Shown here in pieces: positions 39,103-46,896 of a DNA stretch of 46,896 nucleotides (position 1 is the first letter of the stretch; every line of letters starts with the position of its first letter). The notes below the pieces were generated by a model. The model saw only the letters and a list, made by a program, of their open reading frames with translations, was not told where the DNA came from and did no database searches. The translations under genes were made by a program, and so were the position numbers. Origin of the DNA: an uncultured Bacteroidaceae bacterium (GTDB taxonomy: Bacteria; Bacteroidota; Bacteroidia; Bacteroidales; Bacteroidaceae); NCBI GenBank assembly GCA_905234555.1, contig CAJOHO010000017.1, forward strand, positions 1-46,896. The letters run 5' to 3'.

Positions 39103-41607
39103 ATGATAAAGAAACTTCTATTTTTATTCTTCACTCTTCACGCTTCACTCTTCACTTTACAGGCCCAACCCCACCGCCTGTGGTACGCCAAGCCTGCCAG
39201 TCACTGGCTGGAAGCTCTGCCCATTGGTAATTCTGCGATGGGTGCTATGATTTACGGCGGAACCGACGTAGAGGAAATCCAGCTCAACGAAGAGACGTTC
39301 TGGAGCGGTCAGCCCCATAACAACAACAGCAAGGAATCTCTGCAATACCTGTCCCAGGTGCGCGATCTCATCTTCGAAGGCAAGGAGGAAGAGGCTGCCC
39401 GCCTCATCGACCAGCACTTCGTGAAAGGTCCTCATGGCATGCGTTTCCTGCCTCTCGGCAGTCTGAAGCTCTCGTTGGGTCACAAGGACGTCACGAACTA
39501 CGAGCGAGCCCTGAACCTTGGCGACGCCACTGCCACCACCTCTTATATTTATAATGGTGTAAAGTACGAGCGCACCGTCTTCGCCTCGCTGGCAGACAGT
39601 GTCATCATCATCCAGCTGAAGGCAGGCAAGAAGGGCGCGCTGTCCTTAGACATGAGCTACCAGAGTCAGCTGCAGGCTACCGTCACGACGGAGCACCACT
39701 GCCAGATTCCAAAGACTAAAACGATGACTGTCGGCAAGAGCGGCGGCTATCTTCTGGCCACCATGCAGGGCGTGGAACAGGAAGGCATCAAGGCTGGTCT
39801 CACCGCAGAATGTCAGGCTGAGGTATGGGCTGACGGACAAGTGCGGTTCGATAAGAGCAAGACCATCAGTGTGAAGAATGCCACCGAGGCGACCATCGTG
39901 GTGTCGGCCGCTACCAACTTTGTGAACTACCACGACGTGAGCGGCAACGCTGCGGCAAAGAACAAAAGGCGTCTGGACGCTGCGGAGCGGATGCGCTTTC
40001 CACAGCTGCTGGCTCGCCATAAGGCAAAGTACCAGGAACAGTATAACCGCGTTCAGCTGAACCTTCCGAAGTCTAAAAACTCTACTCTGGAAACCGACAA
40101 GCGTTTGGCTGCTTTTGAGAAAGATGATACCGACCTTGATTTGGTAGCCCTCATGATGCAATACGGCCGTTACCTGCTCATCTCGTCCAGTCAGCCAGGT
40201 GGACAGCCTGCGAACCTGCAGGGTGTATGGAACGACAAGATGAACGCCCCTTGGGATTCCAAATACACCATCAACATCAATGCCGAGATGAATTACTGGC
40301 CTGCCGAAGTCTGCAATCTCAGCGAAACTGCTGAACCGCTCTTCTCGATGATTCGTGACCTGAGCGAGACAGGTGCAGAGACAGCACGCACCATGTACGG
40401 CTGCAACGGATGGGTGGCTCACCACAACACCGACCTCTGGCGCATTGCAGGACCCGTTGACGGTTCTGCGTGGGGTATGTTCCCCAACGGTGGAGCCTGG
40501 CTTGCCACGCACCTGTGGGAACACTACCAGTTCACCCTCGACAAGGATTTCCTTCGTCGCTACTACCCTATCATGAAAGGCGCTTGCGACTTCTATCTCG
40601 ACTACATGGTGGAACGCAACGGAGAACTGCTTGTGGTACCCAGTGTTTCACCGGAACATGGAGGACGCGGCAAGGCAACACCTGTAACGGCAGGTTGCAC
40701 AATGGACAATCAGATTGTACGCGACATACTTTCGCAGACGCTGCTGGCAGCACGCATCCTGGGTGAAGACGCCGAGTATCGTCAGAAGCTGAGTGATGCA
40801 CTTTGGATGATTCCACCCATGAAGGTGGGACAGTACGGACAGTTGCAGGAGTGGCGCGAAGACCTCGACGATCCACACGACGAACACCGTCACATCTCCC
40901 ACCTCTACGGACTCTATCCCTCTAACCAGATCTCACGTCTCCACACGCCAGAGCTTTGGGATGCGGCTCGTGTCACGCTGCAGCAACGAGGCGATCAGGC
41001 CACAGGCTGGAGTCTGGGATGGAAGACCAACTTCTGGGCACGTATGCAAGACGGCAACCACGCCTTCACCATCATCAAGAACATGCTCCACCTGCTGCCC
41101 GACGACCGTTCTGCCCGTCAGTATCCCAATGGACGCACCTATCCCAACCTCTTCGATGCCCATCCGCCTTTCCAGATTGACGGAAACTTCGGTGTAACCG
41201 CAGGCATCGCAGAGATGCTGCTGCAAAGTCAGGATTCTTACGGAACGTTTTCACATGATCAGGCCCAAAGCATCATATTGCAGGAGCTGGGTGCCAAAGT
41301 GAAAGGCGAAGTGGATGATCCGACGGGTGGCTTGTCCTTCATCCTCCACCTCCTGCCTGCCCTACCCGATGCGTGGACAGACGGTAGCGTGAAAGGGTTG
41401 AAAGCACGAGGCGGCTACACCGTTGACATCGAATGGGCAAACGGACACCTCACCACAGCCAAGATCCTGCCCAAGGCTGATGGCACCCTTTTCCTGCACA
41501 GCAAGGAACCTCTCAGCGGCAAGGGACTCAGAGCTATGGAACCCTACGCTGGCGTCTATCGCTACGAAGTCAAAGTAAAAGCAGGCAAAGCCATCATAAT
41601 TCATTAA
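39103..41607 (+). CDS. GH95 alpha-L-fucosidase/alpha-L-galactosidase
   Basis: An 834-residue secreted inverting enzyme removing terminal alpha-L-fucose or alpha-L-galactose. The signal peptide (about 1-21) is heptamer-coded. An N-terminal sandwich ([26 protein letters not shown]) precedes an (alpha/alpha)6 barrel with the family block [12 protein letters not shown]. Asn391 and Asn393 hold the base-activating positions, Glu518 in VSPEHG is the likely acid, and Asp693 is in [10 protein letters not shown]-terminal sandwich closes the protein. In a xylan locus alpha-L-galactose, as found on corn glucuronoarabinoxylan side chains, is a likelier target than fucose; the deciding residue was not assigned. 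Its first 30 bases are nearly the same as those of GH115 and GH127/146. Confidence 0.9.
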   Translation: MIKKLLFLFFTLHASLFTLQAQPHRLWYAKPASHWLEALPIGNSAMGAMIYGGTDVEEIQLNEETFWSGQPHNNNSKESLQYLSQVRDLIFEGKEEEAARLIDQHFVKGPHGMRFLPLGSLKLSLGHKDVTNYERALNLGDATATTSYIYNGVKYERTVFASLADSVIIIQLKAGKKGALSLDMSYQSQLQATVTTEHHCQIPKTKTMTVGKSGGYLLATMQGVEQEGIKAGLTAECQAEVWADGQVRFDKSKTISVKNATEATIVVSAATNFVNYHDVSGNAAAKNKRRLDAAERMRFPQLLARHKAKYQEQYNRVQLNLPKSKNSTLETDKRLAAFEKDDTDLDLVALMMQYGRYLLISSSQPGGQPANLQGVWNDKMNAPWDSKYTININAEMNYWPAEVCNLSETAEPLFSMIRDLSETGAETARTMYGCNGWVAHHNTDLWRIAGPVDGSAWGMFPNGGAWLATHLWEHYQFTLDKDFLRRYYPIMKGACDFYLDYMVERNGELLVVPSVSPEHGGRGKATPVTAGCTMDNQIVRDILSQTLLAARILGEDAEYRQKLSDALWMIPPMKVGQYGQLQEWREDLDDPHDEHRHISHLYGLYPSNQISRLHTPELWDAARVTLQQRGDQATGWSLGWKTNFWARMQDGNHAFTIIKNMLHLLPDDRSARQYPNGRTYPNLFDAHPPFQIDGNFGVTAGIAEMLLQSQDSYGTFSHDQAQSIILQELGAKVKGEVDDPTGGLSFILHLLPALPDAWTDGSVKGLKARGGYTVDIEWANGHLTTAKILPKADGTLFLHSKEPLSGKGLRAMEPYAGVYRYEVKVKAGKAIIIH
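39129..39156 (+). repeat. Heptamer repeat (CTTCACT)4 in the GH95 signal peptide
   Basis: CTTCACT, CTTCACG, CTTCACT and CTTCACT encode FTLHASLFT. One unit more or less would frameshift the gene. Confidence 0.85.
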
Positions 41608-41719
41608 CGAAACGTCGCAACGTCGAAATGTCGAAATGTCAAAATCTCGAAATGTCAAAATCTCGAAATGTCGAAATGTCGCAACGTCGAAATGTCGAAA
41701 TGTCGCAACGTCGAAATAA
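41608..41719. repeat. Octamer tandem array, 14 units, between GH95 and GH43
   Basis: Fourteen 8-base units in unbroken register start directly after the GH95 stop: CGAAACGT, CGCAACGT, CGAAATGT (several), CAAAATCT, and so on, ending CGAAATAA. Then 39 bases of A-rich DNA lead to the next ATG. This is the longest array in the window. Confidence 0.92.
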
Positions 41720-41758
41720 CAAAAAACCAATAACAACCCTAAAAAAACCAAAAACAAA

Positions 41759-43855
41759 ATGAAAACAAGACTCTTTTTCTTCCTATTCTTCACTCTTCAC
41801 TCTTCACTCTTCACTCTTCTTTCTCTCTCCCCCATGGGGGAGCAGGAGGGGGCTTATGCCCAGAATCCCTACCTCCCTCTCTGGGAGCATGTACCCGACG
41901 GTGAACCCCGTGTGTTCGAAGACCCTGACAATCCAGGCAAGCTGCGTGCCTACATCATCGGCTCGCACGACGTGAACTACTCTGCCTACTGCGGCCCCGA
42001 CATCCGTATGTGGTCGGCACCCGTTGAGGACCTCAGCCAATGGCGCGACGAAGGTCCCATCTTCTCGTGGTTCGTCGATGGTCAGTGGGACACGATGTAT
42101 GCCCCTGACCTCGTGGAAGTAAAGGACAAAGCCACAGGCAAGAAGACCTACTATCTCTATCCCCACAGCCGCGGATGGCGTCGCACACCTATGGTATGTA
42201 AGGGCGACCGTCCCAATGGTCCGTTCACACCCATCAACCTCACCGAAGACGAACGCCAGTGCCTCCCAGGCTCACTCATCGACTTCGACCCATCGGTCTT
42301 CATCGAGAACATCACCGACAAGAAAGACCCTGACTACAACATCGGCTTCCGTGCCTACGTATTCTACGGTTTCCAGCACTCCACAGCCTGCGAGTTGGAC
42401 CAGAAGACCATGTACTCCAAGCGACCAGGCACCGAACTCATCGATCCGTTCATCCCTGCTGTCAGCGCCGACGGTCGTCTGCTCGACAAGGAAGGCAGCG
42501 AGTACAAAGCGCTTTATAAAGGTCAGGATCCCAAGGACTTCAACTTCTTCGAAGCTTCCAGCATCCGTCAGGTAGGCAACAAATACGTGATGGTGTTCTC
42601 CGGCTACAGCGGCAAGGAGTACGGACTGGGCAACACCAACTCTGCCCTGCGTTATGCTTACGGCGACTCACCTCTGGGTCCCTGGCGTTCAGGTGGCGTG
42701 TTGGTTGACTCCCGTGGCGTCGTCCTCAACGAAGACGGATCAAAGCTCATCACCACCAATGCCGGTCACAACACCCACGGCTCGCTGCAGGAAATCAACG
42801 GTCAGTGGTATGTGTTCTACCACCGTCCACCCCGTGGCTTCGGCAACGCCCGTCAGGCAATGGTGGCTCCTGTGAAGATCACTTGGGACAAGAAGCCTGT
42901 GGCAAAAGGTGGTAAGGTCACCATCACCGGTTACGACCCCTACACCAAGGACAACGTGTGGACAGCCAAAGCTACCGACGGCAACGAATACACAGGTGCC
43001 GAAGTCACCAGCGAAGGTTTCCAAATCTTCGGTCTGCCTCCTTATCAGTATTACAGCGCCGGCTATGCTGCATTCATGTATGGACCGAATGCCAACAACT
43101 GGATGCAGGACAACCACGACGTGTGGAACAACTCGATGGATCTTGCCGGCATTCAGAACGGCGGCATCATCGGTTTCAAGTACTTCGGCTTCGGTGGCCT
43201 GGCTCAGGACACCAAGGGCTGCAAGGCTTTCGAGGGCATCAAGAAAGGCGATGATGCCAGCATCTACGTCAATCTGACGTCTGGAGGACACGGAGAATTC
43301 AAGATTCATGTCAAGCTCGACGATCCTTGGAAGGGACAGGAGATAGCCACCATCAATGTGCCGGCAAACGACCAGAGAAAAGGTGCTACCTTTGGTGCCA
43401 AAGTACCAGCCGTTGAAGGACTGACAGGCAAGCACGCCATCTATCTTGTGGCTGAAGGTCCGGAAGTGCAGCAGCCTCAGCAGCCACAGGGACGTCCTGG
43501 GTGGGGTCGCGGTCCTCAGCAGCCACAGCGTCCACAGGGACTCTTCGACCTCCACGGCATCGGCTTCTGCAGTTCCACCATATTGCCTCAAGAGCCGAAG
43601 GTGCCACAGGTAACCATTACTGTTGATGGCAAGCCGCTGACCATTCCCGCTACGCCCATCCGCTTCAACAATCAGAACGGCTATCCCGACCAGATCCGCT
43701 ATCAGGTCTATGGTCCGCTGAAGGACAACAGCAAGCTGGAAGCAACCTCCGACGTACCAGCCGCTGTAAAGTTCGACATCAGCCCCATCGTAGCCGGACG
43801 TGCCACCGTAAAGGCAACCTACAACGGTCAGACCAAAATTTTCCTCATCAACTAA
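41759..43855 (+). CDS. GH43 glycosidase with CBM6 and C-terminal Ig-like domain
   Basis: A 698-residue secreted GH43 enzyme, possibly an arabinofuranosidase, xylosidase or galactosidase. The long signal peptide (about 1-35, ...GAYAQ) is built from heptamers plus one palindromic element (LSPMGEQEGA). The propeller has Asp55 (VFEDPDN), Asp in LIDFDPSVF and Glu in NFFEASSIR. A CBM6-like domain (about 420-610, FQIFGLPPYQYYSAGYAAFM) is interrupted by a Gln/Pro/Gly-rich loop (QQPQQPQGRPGWGRGPQQPQ). A short Ig-like/Big domain (VTITVDGKPLTIPATPI...) ends the protein without a sorting tail. Its sequence is more diverged from the other GH43s here than they are from each other, so the substrate probably differs. 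Confidence 0.82.
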   Translation: MKTRLFFFLFFTLHSSLFTLLSLSPMGEQEGAYAQNPYLPLWEHVPDGEPRVFEDPDNPGKLRAYIIGSHDVNYSAYCGPDIRMWSAPVEDLSQWRDEGPIFSWFVDGQWDTMYAPDLVEVKDKATGKKTYYLYPHSRGWRRTPMVCKGDRPNGPFTPINLTEDERQCLPGSLIDFDPSVFIENITDKKDPDYNIGFRAYVFYGFQHSTACELDQKTMYSKRPGTELIDPFIPAVSADGRLLDKEGSEYKALYKGQDPKDFNFFEASSIRQVGNKYVMVFSGYSGKEYGLGNTNSALRYAYGDSPLGPWRSGGVLVDSRGVVLNEDGSKLITTNAGHNTHGSLQEINGQWYVFYHRPPRGFGNARQAMVAPVKITWDKKPVAKGGKVTITGYDPYTKDNVWTAKATDGNEYTGAEVTSEGFQIFGLPPYQYYSAGYAAFMYGPNANNWMQDNHDVWNNSMDLAGIQNGGIIGFKYFGFGGLAQDTKGCKAFEGIKKGDDASIYVNLTSGGHGEFKIHVKLDDPWKGQEIATINVPANDQRKGATFGAKVPAVEGLTGKHAIYLVAEGPEVQQPQQPQGRPGWGRGPQQPQRPQGLFDLHGIGFCSSTILPQEPKVPQVTITVDGKPLTIPATPIRFNNQNGYPDQIRYQVYGPLKDNSKLEATSDVPAAVKFDISPIVAGRATVKATYNGQTKIFLIN
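41788..41819 (+). repeat. Heptamer repeat (CTTCACT)4 in the GH43 signal peptide
   Basis: Four perfect CTTCACT units and a partial fifth encode FTLHSSLFTL. They lead within 6 bases into the palindromic element at 41825. Confidence 0.88.
41825..41854 (+). repeat. GC-rich palindromic element, in frame in GH43 signal peptide
   Basis: CTCCCCC-AT-GGGGGAG plus CAGGAGGGGGCT encodes LSPMGEQEGA just before the YAQ cleavage region. Confidence 0.85.
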
Positions 43856-43940
43856 TGAAACGTGAATCTCGACATCTCGAAACGTCGTCATCTCCCAAAG
43901 TCCTCGTGTCGGAATGTCGTAATGTCGAAATAAAAAAATC
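43856..43940. repeat. Octamer tandem array before GH127/146
   Basis: About nine units of the CGAAATGT family (CGACATCT, CGAAACGT, CGTCATCT, CCTCGTGT, CGGAATGT, CGTAATGT, CGAAATAA), more diverged than the others, fill the 85-base gap. Confidence 0.8.
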
Positions 43941-46373
43941 ATGATAAAGAAACTTCTATTATTATTCTTCACTCTCCTCCCCCTTGGGGGAGGCTGGGAG
44001 GGGGCCTCAGCTCAAGACCGTCTCTATGCCGATGAGTTTCCGCTGGGCGACGTGAAGCTCCTCGACGGACCGCTGAAACACGCACAAGACCTGAATATCG
44101 AGACACTGCTGAAATATGATGTTGACCGTCTTTTGGCTCCCTATCTCAAGGAAGCGGGATTGACACCCAGAGCAAAAGCATATCCCAACTGGGACGGACT
44201 GGACGGTCATGTGGGCGGTCACTACCTGACAGCTATGGCGATGAATGCCGCTATGGGTAATGAAGAGTGCCGCATGAGGATGTTGCACATGATTGGTGAG
44301 TTGCAGCTCTGTGCAAATGCCAACCTGATGAACCATCCTGACTGGGGCAAAGGCTATGTGGGCGGTATGCCGAACAGCGAACGCATCTGGTCAAACTTCA
44401 AGAAAGGTGACTTCGGCGTCTATAACGGTTCGTGGGCACCGTTCTACAATCTCCATAAGATGTATGCCGGACTGCGCGACGCATGGCTCTATTGCGGCAA
44501 CGAAGATGCGAAACGTCTTTTCCTCGGTTTCTGCGACTGGGCAATTGACCTCACGGCTGGTCTGAGCGATGAGCAGATGGAGCAGATGCTGGGCAATGAA
44601 CATGGTGGCATGAACGAAGTACTGGCAGATGCCTACGCTATCACAAAGGAACAGAAATACCTCGATGTGGCAAAGCGGTTCTCCCACCGCCGACTGCTCA
44701 CACCCATGTCGCAGCGATTCGACAACCTCGACAACATGCACGCCAACACGCAGGTGCCGAAGGTAGTGGGATTCGAGCGTATCTCTGAACTTTCGGGCGA
44801 CGAGACTTACCACGATGCCAGCCTCTTCTTCTGGGACATCGTGACAGGAGAGCGGTCACTGGCATTTGGCGGAAACAGCCGTCGTGAGCACTTCCCCAGC
44901 AAGGAAGCCTGCATGGACTTCATCAACGACATCGACGGACCGGAGAGCTGCAACACGAACAACATGCTGAAGCTCACCGAAGAACTCCACCGTCGCAACC
45001 CGGAGGCTCGCTTTGCCGACTACTACGAACTGGCGACCTTCAACCACATCCTCTCCACCCAGCATCCTGAGCACGGCGGCTATGTCTATTTCACGCCTGC
45101 CCGTCCGCGCCACTACCGCAACTACTCGGCTCCGAACGAAGCCATGTGGTGCTGCGTAGGCACTGGTATGGAGAATCACAGCAAGTACGGACAGTTCATC
45201 TATACCCACAAGGATGACGCACTCTTCGTCAATCTCTTTGTGGCTTCCGAACTGAACTGGAAGAAGAAAGGTATTGTGCTGTGTCAGGAGACAGCGTTCC
45301 CATACAGCGAGACGAGCAAGATAACGATGACAAAAGGAAAAGGACAGTTTCCTTTGATGGTGCGCTACCCAGGTTGGGTGAAGCCAGGTCAGTTTACCGT
45401 GAAGGTGAATGGTCAGCCAGTGAACATCGTCACGGGTCCTTCCAGCTACGTCTGCATCGACCGCAAATGGAAGAAGGGCGACGTGGTGGAGATTACCTTC
45501 CCCATGCACAACAGCGTGAAACACCTGCCCAACGTGCCACAGTATATCGCCCTGATGCACGGTCCCATCCTGCTGGCAGCCAAGACAGGCACGGAGGACT
45601 TGGCTCACCTCATTGCCGACGACAGCCGGTTCGGACAATATGCCAGCGGAAAGAAACTGCCCATCAACGAGGCTCCCATCCTCATCAATGATCAAATTGA
45701 GGACATCGCCAACCAGCTCGTCGAAGGCAGACCCTTGCACTTCACCCTCACCACGAAGATGGTGAATGCTGACAAGTCTCCGTTACTCCATGCTGAAGGC
45801 TTGGGAACCCCAGCCTGCGAACTCCAGCCTTTCTTCGAGATTCACGATGCCCGTTACATGATGTACTGGCTCGCACTTTCGGAGAGCAGCTATCAGAGCT
45901 ATCTCGACAACCTCGCCCGTCAGGAGAAGGAGCGTCAGGCACTCGAAGCCCGCACCGTCGATAAGGTGCAGCCTGGTGAGCAGCAGCCGGAAACCGACCA
46001 CAAGATGGAGACAGACCGCTCGAACGTGGGCAACACCAATGATGTGTTCTTCCGCGATGCACGCGACGGCCACTACTTCAGCTACCTCATGCAGACAGGC
46101 GGACAGACCGACCTCAGCCTGCGTCTGAAATACTGGGGCGTAGGTGAATGGAAAAGCCATGAGTTCGACATCCTCATCGACGACGTGCTGGTGAAGGAAG
46201 TGAACAACACAGGCAAGTACCGCATCTCCGAATTCAAGTACGAGACCTATCCCATCCCCCCCGACCTGCTGAAAGGCAAGACCCAAGTCCGCGTGAAGTT
46301 CGTAGCCAAACCTCGCAAGCAGATTGGCGAGATCTACGAAGTCAGACTGGTAAAGGAAGAAGCCCCGCTCTAA
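43941..46373 (+). CDS. GH127/GH146-type beta-L-arabinofuranosidase
   Basis: An 810-residue secreted retaining enzyme that releases beta-L-arabinofuranose, and last gene of the plus operon. The signal peptide (about 1-25) is LLLLFFTLLPLGGGWEGASAQ in pieces: one CTTCACT unit followed by a palindromic element. The (alpha/alpha)6 barrel has WDGLDGHVGGHYLTAM, PFYNLHKMYAGL and GPESCNTNNM (Glu335, Cys337). MWCCVGTGMENHSKYG (Cys404, Cys405) supplies the nucleophilic Cys and zinc ligands. The CCVGTGMENH form resembles GH146 more than GH127, from memory of the families. Two beta-domains follow, with a charged linker (about 655-705) carrying extra sequence. A terminator lies 47 bases after its stop. Confidence 0.86.
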   Translation: MIKKLLLLFFTLLPLGGGWEGASAQDRLYADEFPLGDVKLLDGPLKHAQDLNIETLLKYDVDRLLAPYLKEAGLTPRAKAYPNWDGLDGHVGGHYLTAMAMNAAMGNEECRMRMLHMIGELQLCANANLMNHPDWGKGYVGGMPNSERIWSNFKKGDFGVYNGSWAPFYNLHKMYAGLRDAWLYCGNEDAKRLFLGFCDWAIDLTAGLSDEQMEQMLGNEHGGMNEVLADAYAITKEQKYLDVAKRFSHRRLLTPMSQRFDNLDNMHANTQVPKVVGFERISELSGDETYHDASLFFWDIVTGERSLAFGGNSRREHFPSKEACMDFINDIDGPESCNTNNMLKLTEELHRRNPEARFADYYELATFNHILSTQHPEHGGYVYFTPARPRHYRNYSAPNEAMWCCVGTGMENHSKYGQFIYTHKDDALFVNLFVASELNWKKKGIVLCQETAFPYSETSKITMTKGKGQFPLMVRYPGWVKPGQFTVKVNGQPVNIVTGPSSYVCIDRKWKKGDVVEITFPMHNSVKHLPNVPQYIALMHGPILLAAKTGTEDLAHLIADDSRFGQYASGKKLPINEAPILINDQIEDIANQLVEGRPLHFTLTTKMVNADKSPLLHAEGLGTPACELQPFFEIHDARYMMYWLALSESSYQSYLDNLARQEKERQALEARTVDKVQPGEQQPETDHKMETDRSNVGNTNDVFFRDARDGHYFSYLMQTGGQTDLSLRLKYWGVGEWKSHEFDILIDDVLVKEVNNTGKYRISEFKYETYPIPPDLLKGKTQVRVKFVAKPRKQIGEIYEVRLVKEEAPL
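43974..44006 (+). repeat. GC-rich palindromic element, in frame in GH127/146 signal peptide
   Basis: CTCCTCCCCCTTGGGGGAGGCTGGGAGGGGGCC in coding orientation (stem then G-rich tail) encodes LLPLGGGWEGA. It directly follows a single CTTCACT unit (43967-43973), as if it replaced the heptamers seen in the three preceding genes. Confidence 0.92.
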
Positions 46374-46419
46374 CAGGCCCACCCGAACGGGACAGTCACG
46401 TCACATCCTCACATAGCAT

Positions 46420-46457
46420 CCTGGAACCCCTGTATTGAAGTGGGTTCCAGGTTTTTC
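46420..46457 (+). terminator. Rho-independent terminator of the plus-strand operon
   Basis: CCTGGAACCC (46420-46429) and GGGTTCCAGG (46442-46451) form a perfect 10-bp stem with a 12-base loop, followed by TTTTT. It ends the eight-gene transcript. Confidence 0.92.
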
Positions 46458-46896
46458 GTTGTAAATGTACGTCTGCATCCTGCACAAGACAGATACTCCA
46501 ACCTCAAAACCACCTTATATTTTTCTCCACCCCGAAGCCAATTTTTCTTGCTTCCTCCTTATTAATATCGTATAGGCGCATGTATAGAAGTACCTGTCCC
46601 CCATGATCTCTGGCACTTTCGCAAAAAAAATCAGAAAAGAGAGACACTTTTTTTAAAAACATTTGGAAGTTAAGGGAATAATCACTATTTTTGCACCGAA
46701 AAAGTTACGAAATTCGTGACCATACTCCCGATTTTTATATAAAATTTTATTGCTGTCCGCTAAAATTTCTTAATCGATACACAAATTAAGGTCGGTATCT
46801 GACCTCAACTGAAAAAGGTTGTCACTTTTTGGAGAGTTAAACTTAACTGGTTATTACTATAATTACTATCTCACTAAAAGCGTTTACCTGTTCTGA
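46458..46896. other. Gene-free stretch downstream of the cluster
   Basis: No convincing coding frame on either strand. Beyond the promoter at 46662-46693 it holds only AT-rich DNA and a small inverted repeat (AAAAAGG near 46814 with a T-rich mate). The leader after the promoter is at least 190 bases without a start codon that opens a long frame. Confidence 0.6.
46662..46693 (+). promoter_or_regulatory. Bacteroidota promoter firing out of the window
   Basis: TTTG at 46662-46665, a 20-base spacer, then TATTTTTG at 46686-46693: a full consensus match. It must serve a plus-strand gene beyond 46896 with a long 5' leader. Confidence 0.75.

Noticed and set aside
41608..41719. Possible CRISPR array
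   Set aside because: Units are 8 bases with no spacers, and no cas gene is near. It is a plain tandem repeat.

Overview
The window looks like a chromosomal segment of a gut or rumen Bacteroidota of the Prevotella/Segatella/Xylanibacter type. The grounds are promoters of the TTG-N20-TAnnTTTG form, weak ribosome binding sites, signal peptides ending in Ala-Gln, and C-terminal tails resembling type IX secretion sorting domains (YDLxGR...GLYIxNGKKI). No rRNA, tRNA, CRISPR array, phage or transposase gene was seen.

Layout. 1-1334: the terminator of an upstream transcript, then a secreted alpha/beta-hydrolase gene. 1330-2309: a mostly non-coding stretch with a 197-bp nested inverted repeat, palindromic elements, operator-like inverted repeats, a strong promoter and a probable structured ncRNA with its own terminator. 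2404-27375: a minus-strand run of ten genes. In transcription order these are GH43-CBM6-GH43-CBM6, GH43, GH43, a double esterase, GH10 xylanase, a CE6-like acetyl esterase, a CE15-GH97 fusion, a GH2 beta-galactosidase broken by a deletion and frameshift, a GH3 and a GH31. 27376-27729: the divergent promoter region. 27730-46373: a plus-strand run of eight genes: CE1, GH43-CBM6-CE1, a CotH-kinase-like protein, GH97, GH115, GH95, GH43-CBM6 and GH127/GH146. A terminator follows, and then a strong promoter that fires out of the window.

Together the enzymes form a nearly complete toolkit for a heavily decorated glucuronoarabinoxylan of the cereal or corn type. GH10 would cut the backbone and GH3 the oligosaccharides. 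GH43 and GH127/146 would remove arabinose, GH115 and CE15 glucuronic acid and its lignin ester, and CE1/CE6 type esterases acetyl and feruloyl groups. GH31, GH95, GH97 and GH2 would remove xylosyl, L-galactosyl/fucosyl and galactosyl caps. No SusC/SusD pair, transporter or regulator lies in the window, so uptake and control must come from elsewhere.

The most unusual signal is how the DNA at gene ends is built. A GC-rich palindromic element of about 30 bp sits in frame in eight places inside five genes, always in the same orientation to translation, mostly in signal peptides and sorting tails. Four consecutive plus-strand genes have signal peptides encoded by CTTCACT heptamers (possible phase variation). 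The gaps before those four genes are filled by 8-bp tandem repeats, one gap by exactly ten units. Assignments rest on motifs read by eye; no database search was possible.
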